DNA of 64,000 nucleotides from Micromonospora sp. FIMYZ51 (lineage in GTDB: Bacteria; Actinomycetota; Actinomycetes; Mycobacteriales; Micromonosporaceae), in the NCBI RefSeq assembly GCF_038246755.1, contig NZ_CP134706.1, positions 4,092,001 to 4,156,000 on the forward strand, in the 5' to 3' direction. Both the position numbers and the translations under genes were made by a program. Positions within the stretch are counted from its first letter, which is position 1, and every line of letters starts with the position of its first letter. Positions 8,477 to 17,573 of the stretch are shown one piece after another. The notes below the pieces were generated by a model. That model was not told the origin of the DNA. It worked only from the letters and a program-made list of their open reading frames with translations, and did not search any database.

Positions 8477-9442
8477 TCACTCCGCTCGGGCCAGGGTGAC
8501 CCCGAACCGGCCCTGCGGGTCGGTCCAGAACCGTTCGGCGCGCAACCCCGCCCCGGCCAGTTCGGCGGCGATCCCCTCGGGGCGGAACTTCGCCGACACC
8601 TCGGTGCGCAGCTCTTCCCCGGCGGCGAAGTCGACCTCCAGATCGAGCACCCGCACCCGCATCGGCCGCTCGGCGCGCAGCCGCATCTCGATCCACTCCC
8701 GGTCCGGGTCCCAGCGCGCGACGTGCGCGAACGCCGCCGGATCGAAATCGGCACCGAGTTCCCGGTTGAGCACCCGCAGCACGTTGCGGTTGAACTCGGC
8801 GGTCACCCCCGCCGCGTCGTCGTACGCCGGCACCAGCACCGCCGGATCCTTGACCAGGTCGGTGCCGACCAGCAGCCAGTCCCCCGCTTCCAGCGCGGCC
8901 CGCATCCGGGCGAGGAACCCGGCCCGCTCGTCGGGCAGCAGGTTGCCGATGGTGCCGCCGAGGAATGCCACCAGCCGCCGACCGCCGGTGGGCAGCCGGT
9001 CGAGGTCGCGGGTGAAGTCCCCGACGATGCCCCGCACCCGCAGCCCCGGATAGTCGACGGCGAGGGCTTCGGTGGAGGCGCGCAGGGCACTTATCGACAC
9101 GTCCAGCGGCACGAACGTGCCCAGGCCACCGCGCCGGGTGAGCGCGTCCAGCAGCAGCCGGGTCTTCTCCGAGGAGCCGGACCCGAGCTCGATGAGCGTC
9201 TTCGCGCCGGTCAGTTCGGCGATCTCGGCCGAGCGTTCGGCCAGCACCGCGCGCTCGGCGCGGGTCGGGTAGTACTCCGGCAGCCGGGTGATCTCGTCGA
9301 ACAACTCGCTGCCCCGCGCGTCGTAGAACCACTTCGGGGGCAGCCACTTCGGCTCGGCGGTGAGCCCGACCCGTACGTCGTGCCGCAGGCTGCGCGCGAT
9401 GTCCTGGTCGTCCAGGTGGATCTCGAGCGGCTCCGTGCCCAT
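8477..9442 (-). CDS. egtD: Histidine N-alpha-methyltransferase EgtD
   Basis: 321 residues. The EgtD/DUF2260 fold is recognisable: substrate region [24 protein letters not shown] (32-residue-scale N-terminal block), then the SAM-binding [13 protein letters not shown]. EgtD trimethylates histidine to hercynine, the first step of ergothioneine synthesis, using three SAM. It is the last gene of egtABCD, 43 bp behind egtC, with its own strong GGAGAAGGGAG ribosome site. Length fits the family. Confidence 0.95.
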   Translation of the reverse strand: MGTEPLEIHLDDQDIARSLRHDVRVGLTAEPKWLPPKWFYDARGSELFDEITRLPEYYPTRAERAVLAERSAEIAELTGAKTLIELGSGSSEKTRLLLDALTRRGGLGTFVPLDVSISALRASTEALAVDYPGLRVRGIVGDFTRDLDRLPTGGRRLVAFLGGTIGNLLPDERAGFLARMRAALEAGDWLLVGTDLVKDPAVLVPAYDDAAGVTAEFNRNVLRVLNRELGADFDPAAFAHVARWDPDREWIEMRLRAERPMRVRVLDLEVDFAAGEELRTEVSAKFRPEGIAAELAGAGLRAERFWTDPQGRFGVTLARAE

Positions 9443-9485
9443 CTGTTCTCCCTTCTCCGTTGGATGTCGGCCCGAACGGCCGGGC

Positions 9486-10232
9486 TCACCGCGTCGCGAT
9501 CGGCTGCTGATGCAGCTGCGTCGCGGTGGCCTGCACGAGCTGACCGTCCGGCACCGGTCGCCAGCCCGGCTCGTCGTCGTGCGGTTCCGAGGCCAGCAGC
9601 ACCGAGGTCGGCGTGGTACGCACCGACAACGCGTGCCCGGCCGTACTGGCGATCACCGTGCGACCGTCGGTGAGCAGCAGGTTCAGCCGGGACCCGGGGG
9701 CGGCCACCGCGACCGAGGTGACCGTCTCGGTGACCGCGCGGGCCGGCGGCACGCCCGCCCGCAGCCGGGCGCGCACCAGCGCCCAGAGCAGCGCCGAGTC
9801 GGTGGCCGCGTCGAGGGTGAGCAGGTCACGCACGGGTAGCTTCGCGGCGAGTGGGACCACCGAGTCCGGCCAGCCGCAGACCACGCCGTTGTGGCTGAAC
9901 AGCCACCGCCCCTCGGCGAAGGGCGCGGCGGCCGGCTCCACGACCGCCATGCCGACGGTGGCCGAGCGCACCGCGGCCAGCACCGCGCCGCTCGCGGTGA
10001 CCGCAGCGAGTTCGGCGATCGTCGGATCGCTCCAGATCGGCTGGGCGCGCCGGTACCGCACCGGCGGGCCGTCGCCGGGGTACCAGCCGACGCCGAACCC
10101 GTCGGCGTTCACGGTCCCGCCGCCGCGCATGTCCCGCGGTGCCCAGGACTGGCGCAGCAGCGAGTGCGGCGGATCGAAGAGCAGCTCGCGCAGGCTCAAC
10201 GGTGGCCCGAGATAGGCCAGGTGGCGGCACAT
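9486..10232 (-). CDS. egtC: Gamma-glutamyl-hercynylcysteine sulfoxide hydrolase EgtC
   Basis: 248 residues, class II glutamine-amidotransferase fold. Translation begins MCRHLAYLG, so Cys2 becomes the N-terminal nucleophile after Met removal; [10 protein letters not shown] and the SHNGVV loop are also typical. It removes the gamma-glutamyl group from the sulfoxide intermediate made by EgtB. I set the start at the Met directly before the Cys; the frame continues upstream into egtB without family similarity. It begins 22 bp after the egtB stop. Confidence 0.93.
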   Translation of the reverse strand: MCRHLAYLGPPLSLRELLFDPPHSLLRQSWAPRDMRGGGTVNADGFGVGWYPGDGPPVRYRRAQPIWSDPTIAELAAVTASGAVLAAVRSATVGMAVVEPAAAPFAEGRWLFSHNGVVCGWPDSVVPLAAKLPVRDLLTLDAATDSALLWALVRARLRAGVPPARAVTETVTSVAVAAPGSRLNLLLTDGRTVIASTAGHALSVRTTPTSVLLASEPHDDEPGWRPVPDGQLVQATATQLHQQPIATR

Positions 10233-10254
10233 CAGGCGACCGGCTCGACGACCG

Positions 10255-11592
10255 TCACGAGTGCGTCTCGTCGGGGTGGGCGGCACGGGCGCAGCGGAAG
10301 CCGCTGAAGATCTGCCGCCGAATGGGATAGTCCCAGTTGCGGAACGTGCCCCGGCAGGCGGACCGGTCGGTGCCGAACGAGCCGCCGCGCAGCACCTGGT
10401 AGTCGGCACCGAAGAAGACCTCGGAGTATTCCCGGTACGGGAAGGCGGCGAAGCCCGGATAGCCCCGGAACGGGGTGCTGGTCCACTCCCAGACGTCGCC
10501 GATGAGCTGGTGCACGCCCAGCGGCGAGACCCCGGCCGGGTAGCCGCCGACCGGTGCCGGCCAAAGGTGCCGCTGCCCCAGGTTGGCGTGCGCCGAGGTG
10601 GGCTCCTCGTCGCCCCAGGGGTAGCGGCGGGAGCGGCCGGTGGCCGGGTCCCAGCGGGCCGCCTTCTCCCACTCCGCCTCGGTCGGCAGCCGCTTGCCCG
10701 CCCAGGCGGCGTACGCCTGGGCCTCGTAGAAGCAGACGTGCACCACCGGTTCGTCGTCGCGAACCCGGTCCCACCGGCCGAAGCGCCGGTACGCCCAGCC
10801 GTCGCCGTCGCGCTGCCAGTGCATCGGGGCGCTCAGCTCGGCCGCCTGGCGGTGGCGCCAGCCGGGCGCGCTCCACCAGCGCGGATCGTCGTACCCGCCG
10901 TCGGCGATGAACTCGCGGTACGCCCCGTTGGTCACCGGCGCGGCGTCGATCACGTACGCGGGCAGCTCCACCCGGTGAGCGGGCCGTTCGTTGTCCAGCG
11001 CCCACGGGTCGGTGTCGGTGCCCATCACGAACGGGCCGGCGGGCACCAGCACCTCGCCGGTCACCGGCGTGACCGGCTCGGGTGGCGGCGGCGCGTGCAG
11101 CACGGCCGGGCCGGCGCGCAGCTGGTGGGTGGCGAGCATGGTCTCGTCGTGCTGCTGCTCGTGCTGCACGATCATGCCGAAGGCGAACCCGTCGGCGACC
11201 AGCCGGCGGCTGTCGAAGGAAACCCGGTCCAGCAGGTCGTGCACCTTCTCCCGCACGGTCGCCAGGTACGCCCGCGCCTCGGCCGGCGGCAACAGCGGCA
11301 GCGACGGGCGGTCCCGCCGGGGCTGTTTGAAGGCGTCGTAGAGGTCATCGATGTCGCACCGGACCGGTTCCCGGCCGCCGACGTCCCGGACCAGCCAGAG
11401 TTCCTCCTGGTTGCCCACATGGGCCAGGTCCCACACCAACGGCGACATCAGCGGCGAGTGCTGACGCACCAGGTCGGCATCGTCGACCGCCTCGGTCAGC
11501 AGGGCGGTACGGGCCCGGGTACGCGCCAGTTCCGCCGCGATCCGGCCGCGCAGCTGCTCCGCGTCCTCCCGGCCGGTCAAGGTGTCGGTCAC
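10255..11592 (-). CDS. egtB: Ergothioneine sulfoxide synthase EgtB
   Basis: 445 residues. The N-terminal DinB-like four-helix domain carries the iron ligands His58 (LAHVGNQ) and His144/His148 (QHEQQHDETM). The C-terminal formylglycine-generating-enzyme/sulfatase-modifying domain runs from about residue 180 (PAGPFVMGTD) to the end, with GDVWEWT and RGGSFGTD motifs. EgtB is a non-haem Fe(II) enzyme that uses O2 to join gamma-glutamylcysteine to hercynine. The GTG start has a GAGGAGG site, and its GTGA overlaps the egtA stop, so it is translationally coupled. The use of gamma-glutamylcysteine is consistent with egtA and egtC being present. Confidence 0.95.
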   Translation of the reverse strand: MTDTLTGREDAEQLRGRIAAELARTRARTALLTEAVDDADLVRQHSPLMSPLVWDLAHVGNQEELWLVRDVGGREPVRCDIDDLYDAFKQPRRDRPSLPLLPPAEARAYLATVREKVHDLLDRVSFDSRRLVADGFAFGMIVQHEQQHDETMLATHQLRAGPAVLHAPPPPEPVTPVTGEVLVPAGPFVMGTDTDPWALDNERPAHRVELPAYVIDAAPVTNGAYREFIADGGYDDPRWWSAPGWRHRQAAELSAPMHWQRDGDGWAYRRFGRWDRVRDDEPVVHVCFYEAQAYAAWAGKRLPTEAEWEKAARWDPATGRSRRYPWGDEEPTSAHANLGQRHLWPAPVGGYPAGVSPLGVHQLIGDVWEWTSTPFRGYPGFAAFPYREYSEVFFGADYQVLRGGSFGTDRSACRGTFRNWDYPIRRQIFSGFRCARAAHPDETHS

Positions 11593-12818
11593 CGTTGCCT
11601 CCTCATCGCGGCCTGCCGCCGTCGTACACCCTTGTCGATCTCGTCGTGCAGGGCCGCCGGCAGGTCGAGCCGGGGCAGCGCCGCCACGGCCAGGTCGAGC
11701 AGTCCGGCGGCGGCCGCGGCCAGGCCGGGGTTTGCCAGGCCCTGCCGGGCGGCGATGGTCCAGTCCTCGGCCACCGGCATGGCCACCGCGGTCGCCGCGC
11801 CGATCGTCTCGGCGTCGGCGAACAGGGCGGCGACCACCGCCAGCGGCACCACCCAGCCCCTGCCCGGCTGCGCGTCGAGGTAGCGCAGTTCGAGGTAGCC
11901 GCGCGGCCGGACCGGCGGGAAGAGGGTGCTCACGTGGTATTCCAGGTCGTCGGTGGTGGGCGGCCGGGGCAGCGCTCCGTCGAGCCAGTCGGCGAACGTC
12001 ACGTCCGGTGGTGGGGTCCAGTCGCCGTCGTCCCGAACGCAGAGCAGCGGGGCGGCGAGCACGTACGCCGTCCACGCGGCGACCGGGTCCGCCTCGACCG
12101 GTCCCGGCGTCCAGACCGGGGCGGTGCGGGCCGGGTCGATGCGCCACCACGTCACCATCCGCGTCGATGCCCAGCCGGTGTCCCGGCCGGCGTGCCGCCC
12201 GGCGGTGGCGAACGCGGCGAGCAGCGGTGGCCCGATCGCGTGGGCCAGCACCCAGCGGGCGCCGAGTTGCTCGGGCTCGCCCGCGTCCAGGCAGACCTGT
12301 AGGCCGGCGCTGCTGTACATCATGGCCTGCCCGGCCGGGCCGTGCCGGTCGAAGACCCGGCGCATGGCCCGGTAGCGCGGTGTGTCGATCATCGGCTGCG
12401 GCGGCCGGTACGGGTCCATTCCGGCCTGACCGAGCCGCAGGCCAGCGGCTTCCAGCAGGCCGGTCAGCTGGGTGATGTCGCAGTGGGTGGCCTCGACCAG
12501 GGCGGCGACGCAGGCGTGCGGCGGGGTGGAGATCTCCAGTTGGCCGCCGGGCTCCACGGTCACCGAGCCGCCCCGGAGCAGTCGCCGGGCGGGGCTGGTC
12601 GGATCCAGTGTGGTGGGGCTGTACGGGCCCAGGGCCGCGGTCAGTCGCGCGGCCTCGACGGGGCGGGCAGGGTCGACGGCGTCGTGCACCGTCCATTCGA
12701 GCTCGACACCGGTGTAGGTCGGTGGGCCGGTCTTGAAGCAGATCCGGGCGAGGTGCCGAGCGGCGGCGGCACGGTCGCGCAGCACCACGACGCGGTCCAG
12801 CTCGGGCGACATCACCAT
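11589..12818 (-). CDS. egtA: Glutamate-cysteine ligase EgtA
   Basis: 409 residues of the GCS2-type glutamate-cysteine ligase family. VELEWTVHD near residue 43 is the ATP/Glu-binding start of the fold, and FYHVS-type regions and RPRGYLELRYLDAQP (substrate-binding Arg and Glu) follow. It makes gamma-glutamylcysteine, the sulfur donor for EgtB. I chose the ATG at 12818, preceded by GGGAAGGGAG; the frame extends 27 codons upstream without family resemblance. It is first in egtABCD. No egtE (the PLP C-S lyase for the last step) is present. Confidence 0.92.
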   Translation of the reverse strand: MVMSPELDRVVVLRDRAAAARHLARICFKTGPPTYTGVELEWTVHDAVDPARPVEAARLTAALGPYSPTTLDPTSPARRLLRGGSVTVEPGGQLEISTPPHACVAALVEATHCDITQLTGLLEAAGLRLGQAGMDPYRPPQPMIDTPRYRAMRRVFDRHGPAGQAMMYSSAGLQVCLDAGEPEQLGARWVLAHAIGPPLLAAFATAGRHAGRDTGWASTRMVTWWRIDPARTAPVWTPGPVEADPVAAWTAYVLAAPLLCVRDDGDWTPPPDVTFADWLDGALPRPPTTDDLEYHVSTLFPPVRPRGYLELRYLDAQPGRGWVVPLAVVAALFADAETIGAATAVAMPVAEDWTIAARQGLANPGLAAAAAGLLDLAVAALPRLDLPAALHDEIDKGVRRRQAAMRRQR

Positions 12819-12901
12819 GTGCTCGCTCCCTTCCCGGCGCCGGTGCGGCGCTGGCACCGTACCCTCACCGAGTGACATCACCGGGTCGCCGACGGCCACC
12901 C

Positions 12902-12918
12902 CTCCTGTCTATCAGGAG
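12902..12918. promoter_or_regulatory. Short inverted repeat upstream of egtA
   Basis: CTCCTG and CAGGAG flank TCTAT, about 85 bp before egtA in the 201-bp gap behind the sigma-operon gene. It could be an operator or part of the egt promoter. Evidence is only symmetry and position. Confidence 0.25.
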
Positions 12919-13019
12919 CCGGCCGCGTACCGAGGGTGATTCACCTTGGGTGTGTTCGCAACCGGAGCGGGCCGCCGGGCACACCGAGCCCTCGGGCCCG
13001 GTGTCCCGCCCGCGCGAGG

Positions 13020-13805
13020 TCAGGAATCGTCGCCGTCGGTGCCGGCGTCCGCCGAGGAGCCGTGCTTGGCCAACCACTTCGGATCGGTCTCGGCAAGCAG
13101 CTGCCGACAACGGGTCGGTACCTGCTCGGCGCCGCCGGCCGCCACCACGAGATCGTGGAAGGCGGGCGAACGCAGTGCCTTGTCCCGTTGACGCTCGGAC
13201 TTGGACAGGTACGCCTTGCAGTGGCCGGCGTGCTCGGGCCCGAAGTACGCCGTCGGGTCGACGGGCGACGGGTCCGGCACGGGCTCCGCCCGGGTCGACG
13301 CCGACGGGTCGTCGGTCGGCACGTCGGTCGGCACGTCGGTCAGCGGGTCGGCGGGGGCGCTGGCGGTCGGGCCTTCGGTGGTCGTACGGGCACCGCCGGT
13401 GGGTCCGGGTGCCACCGTCTCCTGCGCCGGCGGTGCCGCCGCCGGCTCCGCCGAGTGGTCGAGGCCGGCCGCAGCCAGCGCGGCGCCTGCGGTGGCGGTG
13501 GCGGTGAGGCCGGCGAGCCAGAGCACCGCGCTGGCGGTGAACCGGCGTCGTCGCGGTCGTTTCGCGGGCTCCCTGGTGGCGGTCTGGCGGGCCGCGCGGA
13601 ACGCGGCGAGGGCCGCCTGCTCACCGGCGAGTTCCTGCGGACGGGGCGCTGCGGCGGCGGCCCGCAGCAGTTCGGCCAGCGGGTCCGGCGGCCCGGACGG
13701 GCCGGCCGCAGGTCGTGGCCCGCGGGCGGCGTCGAGCAGACGATCCTGCTCGATTCGGTTTCCGGACCGCGCCAGCCGGCGCAGGATCATACGAATTTTT
13801 CCCAT
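13020..13805 (-). CDS. Sigma-operon single-pass membrane protein (putative anti-sigma)
   Basis: 261 residues. A roughly 95-residue cytoplasmic part precedes one membrane helix (SAVLWLAGLTATATAGAALAAAG); then comes a Pro/Thr/Ala/Asp-rich linker with repeats of the DVPTD type, and a small extracytoplasmic domain with two cysteines (AGHCKAYL and PTRCRQLL). It starts one base after the ECF sigma gene stop, so the two are tightly cotranscribed. Topology and position fit an anti-sigma factor, but the zinc-binding HxxxCxxC motif of ZAS anti-sigmas is absent, and I do not recognise the family. Confidence 0.7.
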   Translation of the reverse strand: MGKIRMILRRLARSGNRIEQDRLLDAARGPRPAAGPSGPPDPLAELLRAAAAAPRPQELAGEQAALAAFRAARQTATREPAKRPRRRRFTASAVLWLAGLTATATAGAALAAAGLDHSAEPAAAPPAQETVAPGPTGGARTTTEGPTASAPADPLTDVPTDVPTDDPSASTRAEPVPDPSPVDPTAYFGPEHAGHCKAYLSKSERQRDKALRSPAFHDLVVAAGGAEQVPTRCRQLLAETDPKWLAKHGSSADAGTDGDDS

Positions 13806-13806
13806 G

Positions 13807-14439
13807 TCAGCCGTCCACCGCCTCGGTGTGCGGCAGCTGCGGCGACGGGCCGCTGCGCGGCCTCGGCACATCCCGGCCGGCCGATCCGGCGGCGTCGGCG
13901 GGGTCGGTTGCCCGGTCGAGCAGCAGCGCCAACCGCCGCAGTCCGCGGTGGGCCGCGGTGCGCACCGCACCGGCCCGGCGTCCGAGCACCCGCCCGGCGG
14001 TCTCGGCGTCGAGGCCGACGACCGCCCGCAGTAGGACCGCCTCGGCCTCCCGGGGTGGCAGACTCGCGATCATGGCCAGCGCCGCCTCGGTGCCGATGCG
14101 CTCGCCGGCACGTTCGGCGGTGTCGGCGTCCCCGGCCAGGTCGGTGAGTTCCTGGACCGGCACCGGCAGCACCGGACGACGACGTTGCCGGCGCAGATGG
14201 TCCATCGCCCGGTTCCGCCCGATGGTGACGACCCAGGCCCGGAACTCGCCACCGGTGAAGGTGGGCAGGTCGCGCGCCACCTGAAGCCACGTTTCCGACG
14301 CGACGTCCTCGGCGTCCGCGCCGACCAGGGCGGTCAGGTAACGCAGCAACCCGGGCTGAAGGCCGCGGTAGAGAAGCCGAAAGGCCTCCTCGTCACCGGC
14401 CTGGGCCGCCTCGACGGCCTGACTCAGCTCACCGGTCAT
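13807..14439 (-). CDS. ECF-family RNA polymerase sigma factor
   Basis: 210 residues. Region 2 (about residues 10-75) includes DAEDVASETWLQVARDLPTF and the -10 recognition helix (FRAWVVTIGRNRAMDHLRRQ). Region 4 (about 115-165) has LPPREAEAVLLRAVVGLDAETAGRVLG followed by an HTH (AGAVRTAAHRGLRRL). No extra N- or C-terminal domain apart from a polar tail. It is the first gene of a two-gene operon with the membrane protein that starts one base after its stop. The ATG at 14439 was chosen because the upstream open frame has no sigma similarity. Confidence 0.92.
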   Translation of the reverse strand: MTGELSQAVEAAQAGDEEAFRLLYRGLQPGLLRYLTALVGADAEDVASETWLQVARDLPTFTGGEFRAWVVTIGRNRAMDHLRRQRRRPVLPVPVQELTDLAGDADTAERAGERIGTEAALAMIASLPPREAEAVLLRAVVGLDAETAGRVLGRRAGAVRTAAHRGLRRLALLLDRATDPADAAGSAGRDVPRPRSGPSPQLPHTEAVDG

Positions 14440-14830
14440 GGCCCTGCCGCTTCCGTTCCACCAGCCCTCTCGCGGGGACGTCCGCCGGGCCGGCGCACAC
14501 GGCGCGGGCCCGGGCCTGGCGGGCAGAGCCCGCTTCCCGGCCCACCCGTCGAGCTGTTCACCGTCAACCTGTTCATCAGCTGACGGACAGGTCAGCACCG
14601 CCAACCGGACGAGCAGACACCAAGCGGCCCGGACGGCGAATCGACGGTACACGACCCCCCAGGACGCCGCCGGAACCGGGCACCGGCCGAGACCGACGGA
14701 TCCCACCGGACACCCGCCGTGACCCGAGGTGCCGACGGGGTCACGTACGGGCGCGAGCAGGCATTCCGGGCCACTGGGAGCGCGGACCCGCGAACGCGCC
14801 GTTGATGACCACTGTGGGTACGGTGGAGCC
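14440..14830. other. Divergent intergenic region, sigma gene / Ser-Thr kinase
   Basis: 391 bp separating two divergent genes. The direct repeat TGAACAG occurs twice within 22 bp around 14558-14580 (minus strand), the only structure that stood out. No convincing promoter hexamers, RNA or reading frame was found. Confidence 0.4.
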
Positions 14831-16201
14831 GTGTTGTCTTCGGAGGTCGTACTCAGCGGTCGTTACCGCCTGGACGAGCGTGTCGCGACCGGCGGCATGG
14901 GAGATGTCTGGCGCGGCACCGACCTGATCCTGGGCCGGCAGGTCGCGGTCAAGGTGCTGCTGCCCTCGCTGGTCTCCGACCCCGACTTCATCGCCCGGTT
15001 CCGCGCCGAGGCCCGGATCATGGCCGCGCTGCGCCATCCCGGAATCGTCCAGGTCTTCGACTGCGGCGAGGACGACCTGCCCGACGGAGGCCGGGCCGAC
15101 TACCTGGTCATGGAGTTCGTCACCGGCGTGCCGCTGTCCAAGCGGATCGAGGCCGAGGGCCGGCTGGACGTCAGCGAGACCATGTCCGTGGTGGCGCAGG
15201 CGGCGCAGGCGCTGCACGCCGCGCATCTCGGCGGCATCGTGCACCGCGACGTCAAGCCGAGCAATCTGCTGGTCCAGGAGGACGGTTCGGTCGTTCTCGT
15301 CGACTTCGGCGTCGCCCGCTCGACCAATGTGACCAGCATCACCAGCACCAACGCGGTCCCCGGCACCGCCCTGTACATGGCGCCGGAGCAGGCGGCCGGG
15401 CGACCGGTCTCGGGAGCGACCGACCTCTACGCGCTCGGCGCGGTCGCGTACTGCTGCCTGACCGGCAGCCCACCGTTCACCGGCGACAACCCGCTCCAGG
15501 TCGCGGTCCGGCATCTCGACGATCCGCCGCCGGAACTGCCGCACGACATTCCGGAGGCGGTCCGGATCCTGGTCGCCCAGGCCCTGGCCAAGGATCCGGC
15601 CGACCGGTTCAGCAGCGGCGCGGCGATGGCGGAGGCCGCCCGGTCGGCGGTGTCGGACAGCTCCCTGCCGACCGCGATGGTCCCGGCCGCCGCGACGCTG
15701 CGCCACGCCGGTCCGCAGACCCGCACGGAACTCACGGCGGCGGACACCCCGCCGGCCGGCCGGCGGGGACGTCGCGGCACCCTGATCGGTGCGCTCACCG
15801 CCGTCACGGTCGGGCTGGTCGCGCTCGGTGCCGCCCTCGGTGCCACCCAGGAAGCCCGTGCCCCGGCGGTGACGGTGCCGACCTCCTCGCCGAGCGCCGA
15901 GACCACGACCGACGCGGAGCCGTTGCCGAGCGCGGACCAGAGCGTGCCCGCCGAAGCGCCCTCGTACCGTCCGCCGGACTCGGCGGGCACCCCGACCGGG
16001 TCGCGTTCACCGGCGCCGACCACCACGCAGCCCAGCGAGTCGCCCACCCCCGACGCGCCCGACCCGACGCCGTCGAGCAGCGGCCCGACCGACGGCCCGA
16101 CCACTCCCACCACGGAGCCCGGCACGTCGGCACCGAACTCGCCATCGCCGACCACCGCCGCACCTCCCGGGGGCGGAGATGGTGACGGGGGTGCCGGCTA
16201 G
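14831..16201 (+). CDS. Membrane Ser/Thr protein kinase (PknB-type catalytic domain)
   Basis: 456 residues. The kinase domain spans about 10-270: glycine loop ATGGMGDVW, catalytic Lys41 (AVKVL), HRDVKPSN with Asp140, DFG with Asp158, and APE in the activation segment. A single membrane helix follows (about 318-340), then an extracytoplasmic tail of about 110 residues rich in Pro, Thr and Ser and ending in Gly/Asp. There are no PASTA repeats, so the usual peptidoglycan-binding sensor is missing. GTG start with GGTGGAG upstream. Substrates and stimulus unknown. Confidence 0.92.
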   Translation: MLSSEVVLSGRYRLDERVATGGMGDVWRGTDLILGRQVAVKVLLPSLVSDPDFIARFRAEARIMAALRHPGIVQVFDCGEDDLPDGGRADYLVMEFVTGVPLSKRIEAEGRLDVSETMSVVAQAAQALHAAHLGGIVHRDVKPSNLLVQEDGSVVLVDFGVARSTNVTSITSTNAVPGTALYMAPEQAAGRPVSGATDLYALGAVAYCCLTGSPPFTGDNPLQVAVRHLDDPPPELPHDIPEAVRILVAQALAKDPADRFSSGAAMAEAARSAVSDSSLPTAMVPAAATLRHAGPQTRTELTAADTPPAGRRGRRGTLIGALTAVTVGLVALGAALGATQEARAPAVTVPTSSPSAETTTDAEPLPSADQSVPAEAPSYRPPDSAGTPTGSRSPAPTTTQPSESPTPDAPDPTPSSSGPTDGPTTPTTEPGTSAPNSPSPTTAAPPGGGDGDGGAG

Positions 16202-16265
16202 GCCCCGTCGCTCGCCACACCCCGCCGAAATCACCGAAACGGACATCGGGCATCACCGCACGCTC

Positions 16266-16271
16266 TAGGCT
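16266..16271 (+). promoter_or_regulatory. Putative -10 element (TAGGCT) before the nucleotide-sugar dehydrogenase
   Basis: TAGGCT is followed by six bases and then a GTG at 16278, the spacing expected for transcription starting there. Initiation at 16278 would give either a leaderless GTG start or a 33-base leader to the GTG at 16311, which has a GGGAG ribosome site. Confidence 0.4.
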
Positions 16272-16310
16272 CCTCACGTGCAGTTATCGCCGACTTGTTC
16301 GGGAGTCCCG

Positions 16311-17573
16311 GTGAGTGTGGAGAAGTTGGTCGTCATCGGCCAGGGTTACGTCGGCCTGCCGCTCGCGGTACGGGCCGCCGAAGCCGGCCTGGACGTGGTC
16401 GGCCTCGACGTCGACACCAACCGGGTCAAGCGGCTCGCCTCGGGTGAGTCGTTCGTGGCGGACATTCCGGCCGATCGGCTCGGCCGGGCGCTGGGCAGTG
16501 GCCGCTACCGCCCGAGCAGCGAGTACGCCGACGCCGAGGGCTTCGACATCTGCGTGATCACCGTGCCCACGCCGCTGCGCGACGGCACGCCGGACCTGAG
16601 CTTCGTCGAGCAGGCGGGGGCCGGCATCGGGCCGTACCTGCGGCCGGGCTGCACGGTGATCCTGGAGTCGACCACCTACCCGGGCACCACGGAGGAGTTG
16701 CTGCGTCCGCTGCTGGAGTCGGCAAGTGGGCTGCGCAGCCCCGGCGACTTCCACCTCGGCTACAGTCCGGAGCGGATCGACCCCGGCAACCGGACCTGGC
16801 GGCTGGAGAACACCCCGAAGGTGGTCTCCGGCGTGGACGCCGCCGCCCTGGCCCGGGTCGACGGCTTCTACCGCCGGCTGGTGGAGCAGACGGTACCGGT
16901 GGACTCCACCCGGGTGGCCGAGCTGACCAAGCTGATCGAGAACACCTTCCGCCAGGTCAACATCGCCCTGGTCAACGAGTTGACCATGCTCTCGCACCAG
17001 CTGGGCATCGATGTGTGGCAGGCGATCGACGCGGCGGAGACCAAGCCGTTCGGCTTCATGCCGTTCCGGCCCGGCCCGGGGGTCGGTGGCCACTGCCTGC
17101 CGATCGACCCCTGCTACCTGTCCTGGCAGGTGAAACGCCGCCTGGGCCGGCAGTTCCGGTTCATCGAGCTGGCCAACGACGTCAATCACGAAATGCCCGA
17201 GCATGTGGCGCAGCGGGTGATGGCGGGGCTGAACCGGTCCGGCCGGTCGGTCAGCGGCGCCCGGCTGTTGCTGCTCGGCCTGACCTACAAGCGCAACACC
17301 GCCGACATGCGCGACTCGCCCGCCGTCGAGGTGGCCCGCCGGCTGCGGGAGCTGGGCGGCGAGGTCCGGGCGGTCGAGCCGTACGCCGAGCCGCACCACC
17401 TGCCCGACGGGGTGTTGACGGTCGACCTGACCGAGCACGAGGTACGCGCGGCAGACGCCGTGGTGGTGGTGACCGACCACGACGCCTTCGACTACGACCT
17501 GGTGGGCCGGCACGCCCGCTACGTCCTCGACACCCGCAACCGCTGCACCGGCCCCACCGTCGAACGTCTCTAG
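16311..17573 (+). CDS. Nucleotide-sugar dehydrogenase (UDP-glucose/UDP-ManNAc dehydrogenase family)
   Basis: 420 residues from the GTG at 16311. The N-terminal NAD-binding fold starts at once (VVIGQGYVGLPLA). The hinge and catalytic region shows KLIENTFRQVNIALVNEL (conserved Lys and Asn) and PGPGVGGHCLPIDPCYL, where Cys is the thiohemiacetal nucleophile. LTYKRNTADMRDSPAVEV marks the C-terminal UDP-binding domain. These enzymes oxidise a nucleotide sugar twice, giving a uronic acid for surface glycans. The sequence is nearer the WecC/WbpA-type branch than classical Ugd, so UDP-HexNAc is possible. An in-frame GTG at 16278 is an alternative start. The stop shares a CTAG with the converging ABC permease gene. 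Confidence 0.9.
   Translation: MSVEKLVVIGQGYVGLPLAVRAAEAGLDVVGLDVDTNRVKRLASGESFVADIPADRLGRALGSGRYRPSSEYADAEGFDICVITVPTPLRDGTPDLSFVEQAGAGIGPYLRPGCTVILESTTYPGTTEELLRPLLESASGLRSPGDFHLGYSPERIDPGNRTWRLENTPKVVSGVDAAALARVDGFYRRLVEQTVPVDSTRVAELTKLIENTFRQVNIALVNELTMLSHQLGIDVWQAIDAAETKPFGFMPFRPGPGVGGHCLPIDPCYLSWQVKRRLGRQFRFIELANDVNHEMPEHVAQRVMAGLNRSGRSVSGARLLLLGLTYKRNTADMRDSPAVEVARRLRELGGEVRAVEPYAEPHHLPDGVLTVDLTEHEVRAADAVVVVTDHDAFDYDLVGRHARYVLDTRNRCTGPTVERL

Noticed and set aside
10255..12696. Apparent 813-residue EgtB.
   Set aside because: The first 368 codons are out-of-frame egtA with low complexity; the GTG at 11592 has a strong ribosome site and the DinB start.
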